Shown here: piece after piece, positions 60,681-64,000 of the stretch
Layout of the letters: every line of letters begins with the position of its first letter
How positions within the stretch are numbered: the stretch's first letter is position 1
Assembly (NCBI RefSeq): GCF_900103445.1
Contig: NZ_FNHS01000019.1
Location: 33,991 to 97,990 of the forward strand
Direction of reading: 5' to 3'
Source of the DNA: Methylobacterium phyllostachyos
Lineage (GTDB): Bacteria; Pseudomonadota; Alphaproteobacteria; Rhizobiales; Beijerinckiaceae
DNA: 64,000 nt
Program-made: the position numbers and the translations under genes
The notes under the pieces: generated by a model
Seen by the model: only the letters and a program-made list of their open reading frames with translations
What the model was told of the DNA's origin: nothing
Databases searched by the model: none

Positions 60681-62393
60681 TTACTCGTCGTCGGAGCGCT
60701 TCTTGTTGAAGGCCGCGCCGAGGATGTCGCCGAGCGAGGCGCCCGAATCGGCCGAGCCGAACTGGGCCATCGCCTCCTTCTCCTCGGCGACTTCGAGGGC
60801 CTTGATCGAGACCTGCACGCGGCGGGCCTTCCGGTCGAACTGCACGACGCGGGCGTCGAACTTCTCACCGGTGGCGAAGCGCTCGGGGCGCTGGTCGCCG
60901 CGGTCGCGGGCGAGCTCAGCCCGACGGACGAAGGTCTGCATGTCGGTGTCGACGATCTTCACCTCGACGCCCGAATCCTTCACCTCGACGACCTCGCAGG
61001 TGACGATCTGGCCCTTCTTGATCTCGCCAGCCTCGGCGAAGGGGTCACCGCCGAGCTGCTTCACGCCCAGCGAGATCCGCTCCTTCTCGACATCGACGTC
61101 GAGAACCTGGGCGCGGACCATGTCGCCCTTCTTGAACTCCTCGATGACCTGCTCGCCCGGACGGTTCCAGTCCAGATCCGACAGGTGCACCATGCCGTCG
61201 ACATCGCCCTCGAGGCCGATGAACAGGCCGAACTCGGTCTTGTTCTTGACCTCGCCCTCGACCTCGGAGCCGACCGGGTGCTTCTCGGCGAAGGCCTCCC
61301 AGGGGTTCTGCAGGGTCTGCTTGAGGCCCAGCGAGATGCGGCGCTTGACCGGATCGACCTCCAGGATCTGAACCTCGACCTCCTGGGAGGTGGAGACGAT
61401 CTTGCCCGGATGGACGTTCTTCTTGGTCCAGCTCATCTCGGAGACGTGGATCAGGCCCTCGATCCCCGGCTCCAGCTCCACGAAGGCGCCGTAATCGGTG
61501 ATGTTGGTCACGCGGCCCTTGAGCTTCGCGCCCTCCGGGTAGCGGGCGGCGATGCCCTCCCACGGATCGGCCAGAAGCTGCTTGATGCCGAGCGAGATGC
61601 GGTGCGTCTCGTGGTTGATCTTGATGATCTTGACCTTCACGGTCTGACCGATCGTGACCACCTCGGACGGATGGTTCACGCGGCGCCACGCCATGTCGGT
61701 GACGTGCAGCAGGCCGTCGATCCCGCCGAGGTCGACGAAGGCGCCGTACTCGGTGATGTTCTTGACGACGCCGTCGATGACCTGACCTTCCTCAAGGTTG
61801 GCCACCAGCTCCGAGCGCTGCTCGGCGCGGCTCTCCTCGAGCACGGTCCGGCGCGACACGACGATGTTGCCGCGGCGGCGATCCATCTTGAGGATCTGGA
61901 ACGGCTGCGGGGTGCCGAGCAGCGGGGTGACGTCGCGGACCGGACGGATATCGACCTGCGAGCGCGGCAGGAAGGCCACGGCGCCGTCGAGGTCGACCGT
62001 GTAGCCGCCCTTCACCTGGTTGAAGATGGTGCCGATGACGCGGTCATTGTTCTCGAACGACTTCTCGAGCTTGACCCAGCTCTCCTCGCGGCGCGCCTTG
62101 TCGCGCGAGATGACGGCCTCGCCGAGCGCGTTCTCGATCCGGTCGACATAGACCTCGACCTCGTCGCCGACCTTCAGCTCGCCCTCGCGGCCGGGACCGG
62201 TGAATTCCTTGAGTGCGACACGGCCTTCCGTCTTGGCGCCGATGTCGATGACGGCCACGTCCTTCTCGATCGCGACGACGCGACCCTTGACGACGGACCC
62301 TTCGGTAATCTCGTGTTCGAGGAAGCTCTCCTCGAGGAGTGCGGCGAAATCGTCGCGGCTCGGGCTGTGCCCCAGAGCGGTACCTGCGGTCAT
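60681..62393 (-). CDS. rpsA: 30S ribosomal protein S1
   Basis: A 570-residue protein of six S1 (OB-fold) repeats that helps mRNA bind the 30S subunit. The repeats are marked by KGRVTNITDYGAFVELEPGIEGLIHVSEMSW and its relatives (for example VVKNITEYGAFVDLGGIDGLLHVTDMAW). The C-terminus ends in an acidic/Lys tail (NKKRSDDE). AGGAG lies 6 bases before the ATG at 62393. cmk, its usual upstream partner, is not present: the upstream gene is a divergent Crp/Fnr regulator. Confidence 0.98.
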   Translation of the reverse strand: MTAGTALGHSPSRDDFAALLEESFLEHEITEGSVVKGRVVAIEKDVAVIDIGAKTEGRVALKEFTGPGREGELKVGDEVEVYVDRIENALGEAVISRDKARREESWVKLEKSFENNDRVIGTIFNQVKGGYTVDLDGAVAFLPRSQVDIRPVRDVTPLLGTPQPFQILKMDRRRGNIVVSRRTVLEESRAEQRSELVANLEEGQVIDGVVKNITEYGAFVDLGGIDGLLHVTDMAWRRVNHPSEVVTIGQTVKVKIIKINHETHRISLGIKQLLADPWEGIAARYPEGAKLKGRVTNITDYGAFVELEPGIEGLIHVSEMSWTKKNVHPGKIVSTSQEVEVQILEVDPVKRRISLGLKQTLQNPWEAFAEKHPVGSEVEGEVKNKTEFGLFIGLEGDVDGMVHLSDLDWNRPGEQVIEEFKKGDMVRAQVLDVDVEKERISLGVKQLGGDPFAEAGEIKKGQIVTCEVVEVKDSGVEVKIVDTDMQTFVRRAELARDRGDQRPERFATGEKFDARVVQFDRKARRVQVSIKALEVAEEKEAMAQFGSADSGASLGDILGAAFNKKRSDDE

Positions 62394-62894
62394 TCCATCT
62401 CCTGAACGGCCTCCCTCGGAGGCCCGTTGCGTCGGCGGCTCGCGTTACAGGCACCCCCGTCCGCCGCGGCCGCTCCCTGTACTTGTTCGGGAGAGGCGAC
62501 CAGATCCACGGGACCCGGCTTGCCGACGCGTCGATACGGGTGACGAGGGCGGTCCGTCCGGCGGCTCGGCGGGCGCGCCGGAAGACGTGCGCGCGAGAGC
62601 GGATCCAGAAGACCCGCGTGCCATACAGCAACAGCGGCGGGACTTCAACCGAATGGGCTTTTCCGGCTGGATCGGCTGATGAAACTGTGGCCTCTTGCCG
62701 GTCTTGCCCGCCGCCGCGAGAGCGCTGTACGTCTGCCACAAGAGAGAGTTGCAGGCCGTGGCGGGCGGGTAGATCCTGGTTGGGCCAGTCGCCCCGGCGT
62801 GGGTCGGCACCGTTGGTGGATGAAGGCCGATGACTTGGGGGGCGGAAAATGCTTTGCGTTGACCTCGATACGCGCCTCGGAGCCTGATCGTTTG
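62394..62894. other. 501-bp divergent region upstream of rpsA
   Basis: No gene seen. A possible minus-strand -35/-10 pair, TTGAAG (62648-62643) and TATGGC (62625-62620) with a 17-base spacer, could serve rpsA and would leave a leader of about 220 bases, long enough for the autoregulation known for S1. The assignment is weak. Confidence 0.4.
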
Positions 62895-63665
62895 ATGCCG
62901 AACGGGTATAACGGCACCGGGACGGAACTGCTCGCGCGAAAGCTCGACGGCTGCGTGCGCCTCAATGAGGCCGAGCGCGCCGCGATCCTGGACCTGCCCT
63001 ACACTGTTCGGAACCTGCCCGCGCGCCACGACATCGTCCGGTTCGGCGACCAGCCAAGCCAATGCTGTCTCGTGCTTCAGGGATGGGTCTCCCGCTACGC
63101 CGCGCTGTCGGAGGGCGAGCGGCAGATCCTGTCGTTCTACATCGCCGGCGACATTCCGGACCTGCAGAGTCTCCACCTGGAGCGGATGGATCATCACATC
63201 GCCACACTGACCGCCAGCACCATCGCGTTCGTCGCGCATGACGAGCTGCACCGTCTCTTCCGGCGATGCCCGAGCCTGATCGGTGCCATGTGGCGAGAAA
63301 CCCTCATTGATGCCGCGCATTACCGCGAGCGCATCACCAGTCTCGGCCGACGGCAGGCCCTAGGCCGCGTCGCGCACCTGTTCTGTGAGCTGTATCTTCG
63401 CCAGCGCAGCATGGGCCTCACCAGTGGGCTGAGCTGTCCGATGGCGCCCAAGCAGGCAGAACTCGCCGATGCCCTCGGCCTCACCAGCGTCCACCTGAAC
63501 CGCGTGTTGCGGACGCTGCGGATGCGGGGGTTGGTTACCCTCGGCGGAGGCGTTCTCACGATCGAGGATTGGGACGAACTGGCGGCGGTGGCCGAGTTCG
63601 ACCCAACCTTCCTGCATCAGACCGGGCTGCCCGTGCCGACCCACGAGACAGCCGTCCCCCTCTGA
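62895..63665 (+). CDS. Crp/Fnr family transcriptional regulator
   Basis: A 256-residue regulator starting MPNGYNGTGTELLARKLDG. The sensor domain has RQILSFYIAGDIPDLQSLHLERMDHHIATL and the winged HTH is MAPKQAELADALGLTSVHLNRVLRTLRMRGL. It is a paralogue of the island gene at 43177-43938 and of the broad Methylobacterium set of such regulators. No FNR Cys cluster is seen. ATG at 62895 chosen because upstream residues are Arg/Gly-rich and non-family. The convergent transglutaminase-like gene ends 10 bases beyond. Confidence 0.9.
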   Translation: MPNGYNGTGTELLARKLDGCVRLNEAERAAILDLPYTVRNLPARHDIVRFGDQPSQCCLVLQGWVSRYAALSEGERQILSFYIAGDIPDLQSLHLERMDHHIATLTASTIAFVAHDELHRLFRRCPSLIGAMWRETLIDAAHYRERITSLGRRQALGRVAHLFCELYLRQRSMGLTSGLSCPMAPKQAELADALGLTSVHLNRVLRTLRMRGLVTLGGGVLTIEDWDELAAVAEFDPTFLHQTGLPVPTHETAVPL

Positions 63666-63674
63666 AGGTCGCTC

Positions 63675-64000
63675 TCAGGCCGCCCGAGCAAGCGAGGCCG
63701 TGGCCTCGGAAACCTCGTCGGTGTGCACGTCGAAGCGCGCCAGGATCGCCGTACCGAAGCTCGTGGTCAGGGCGCAGTCTGTTGCGTCGCGTCCGCGGGC
63801 CATGACGATACGTCCGATGCGGGGTCGGTTGTGGCGGGCGTCGAACGTGTACCAGCGCGGTCCTTCGGGGCCTTCGAGGAAGACCTCGAACCATGCGGAG
63901 AAGTCCATCGGCGCCGGGTCCTTGGGCACGCCGATGTCGCCGAGATAGCCGGTGGCGTAGCGGGCCGGGATGTTCATGCACCGGCACAGGGTAATCGCCA
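63675..64000 (-). CDS. Transglutaminase-like family protein, N-terminus cut by window edge
   Basis: The C-terminal ~108 residues of a transglutaminase-like cysteine protease-fold protein. The visible part follows the catalytic-Cys region (ALCRCMNIPARYATGYLGD type) and includes DFSAWFEVFLEGPEGPRWYTFDARHNRPRIGRIVMARGRDATDCALTTSFG. The His normally found before AWFE is Ser here, while the Asp in FDARHN is present. Such proteins may act as proteases or transglutaminases. The gene continues beyond the right edge, so the Cys and N-terminus cannot be judged. Confidence 0.82.
   Translation of the reverse strand, partial: AITLCRCMNIPARYATGYLGDIGVPKDPAPMDFSAWFEVFLEGPEGPRWYTFDARHNRPRIGRIVMARGRDATDCALTTSFGTAILARFDVHTDEVSEATASLARAA

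Overview
The window is GC-rich throughout and reads as chromosome of a Methylobacterium-like alphaproteobacterium (order Hyphomicrobiales). This rests on the block rpsA-sppA-ihfB-lapA next to trpF, two small DUF6894 proteins, several Crp/Fnr regulators of the type common in that genus, and Methylobacterium-style small hypothetical proteins. The genus call is inference; no 16S or other marker RNA is present.

Layout. 1-9.3 kb: housekeeping and regulation (glmS cut by the window edge, a BASS-family transporter, a chemoreceptor, glmU, rpoN, a Crp/Fnr regulator, a DUF6894 protein). 9.5-16.3 kb: envelope genes (a secreted hypothetical, an OpgG/OpgD glucan protein, an SCO copper chaperone, an MBL-fold hydrolase), a decayed SDR gene and a GGDEF-EAL protein. 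16.9-29.8 kb: an exopolysaccharide locus on the minus strand. It runs from a glycosyltransferase through a Wzc-like kinase, four more glycosyltransferases and a Wzx flippase to a Wzy-like polymerase, with a separate acyltransferase-3 gene alongside.

30.1-39.0 kb holds the most interesting system: seven tightly coupled plus-strand genes. They encode an acyl carrier protein, an acyl-CoA dehydrogenase homologue, an aminoacyl-tRNA-synthetase-like amino acid:[carrier protein] ligase, a DUF1839 protein that I read as a possible cysteine acyltransferase, a GH2-like glycosidase, a tandem alpha/beta hydrolase with unusual nucleophile elbows, and an exported clan-A glycosidase. I propose that it activates an amino acid on a carrier protein, oxidises it, and transfers it to a saccharide, perhaps the adjacent exopolysaccharide.

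40.7-48.2 kb looks like a decayed genomic island. An intact tRNA-Pro(GGG) and a degraded integrase C-terminus lie at one end, and a 46-bp degenerate copy of the tRNA 3' end lies at the other. Between them are small membrane and hypothetical genes, a Crp/Fnr regulator, a UmuC remnant, a trimeric autotransporter adhesin and several repeat hairpins.

48.3-64 kb returns to core content: a glycosyltransferase, a rhodanese, an RND efflux pair followed by a clear terminator, PlsC, a DUF2125 protein, trpF, then lapA-ihfB-sppA-rpsA on the minus strand, another Crp/Fnr regulator and a transglutaminase-like gene cut by the right edge. No CRISPR array, complete insertion sequence or rRNA was found.
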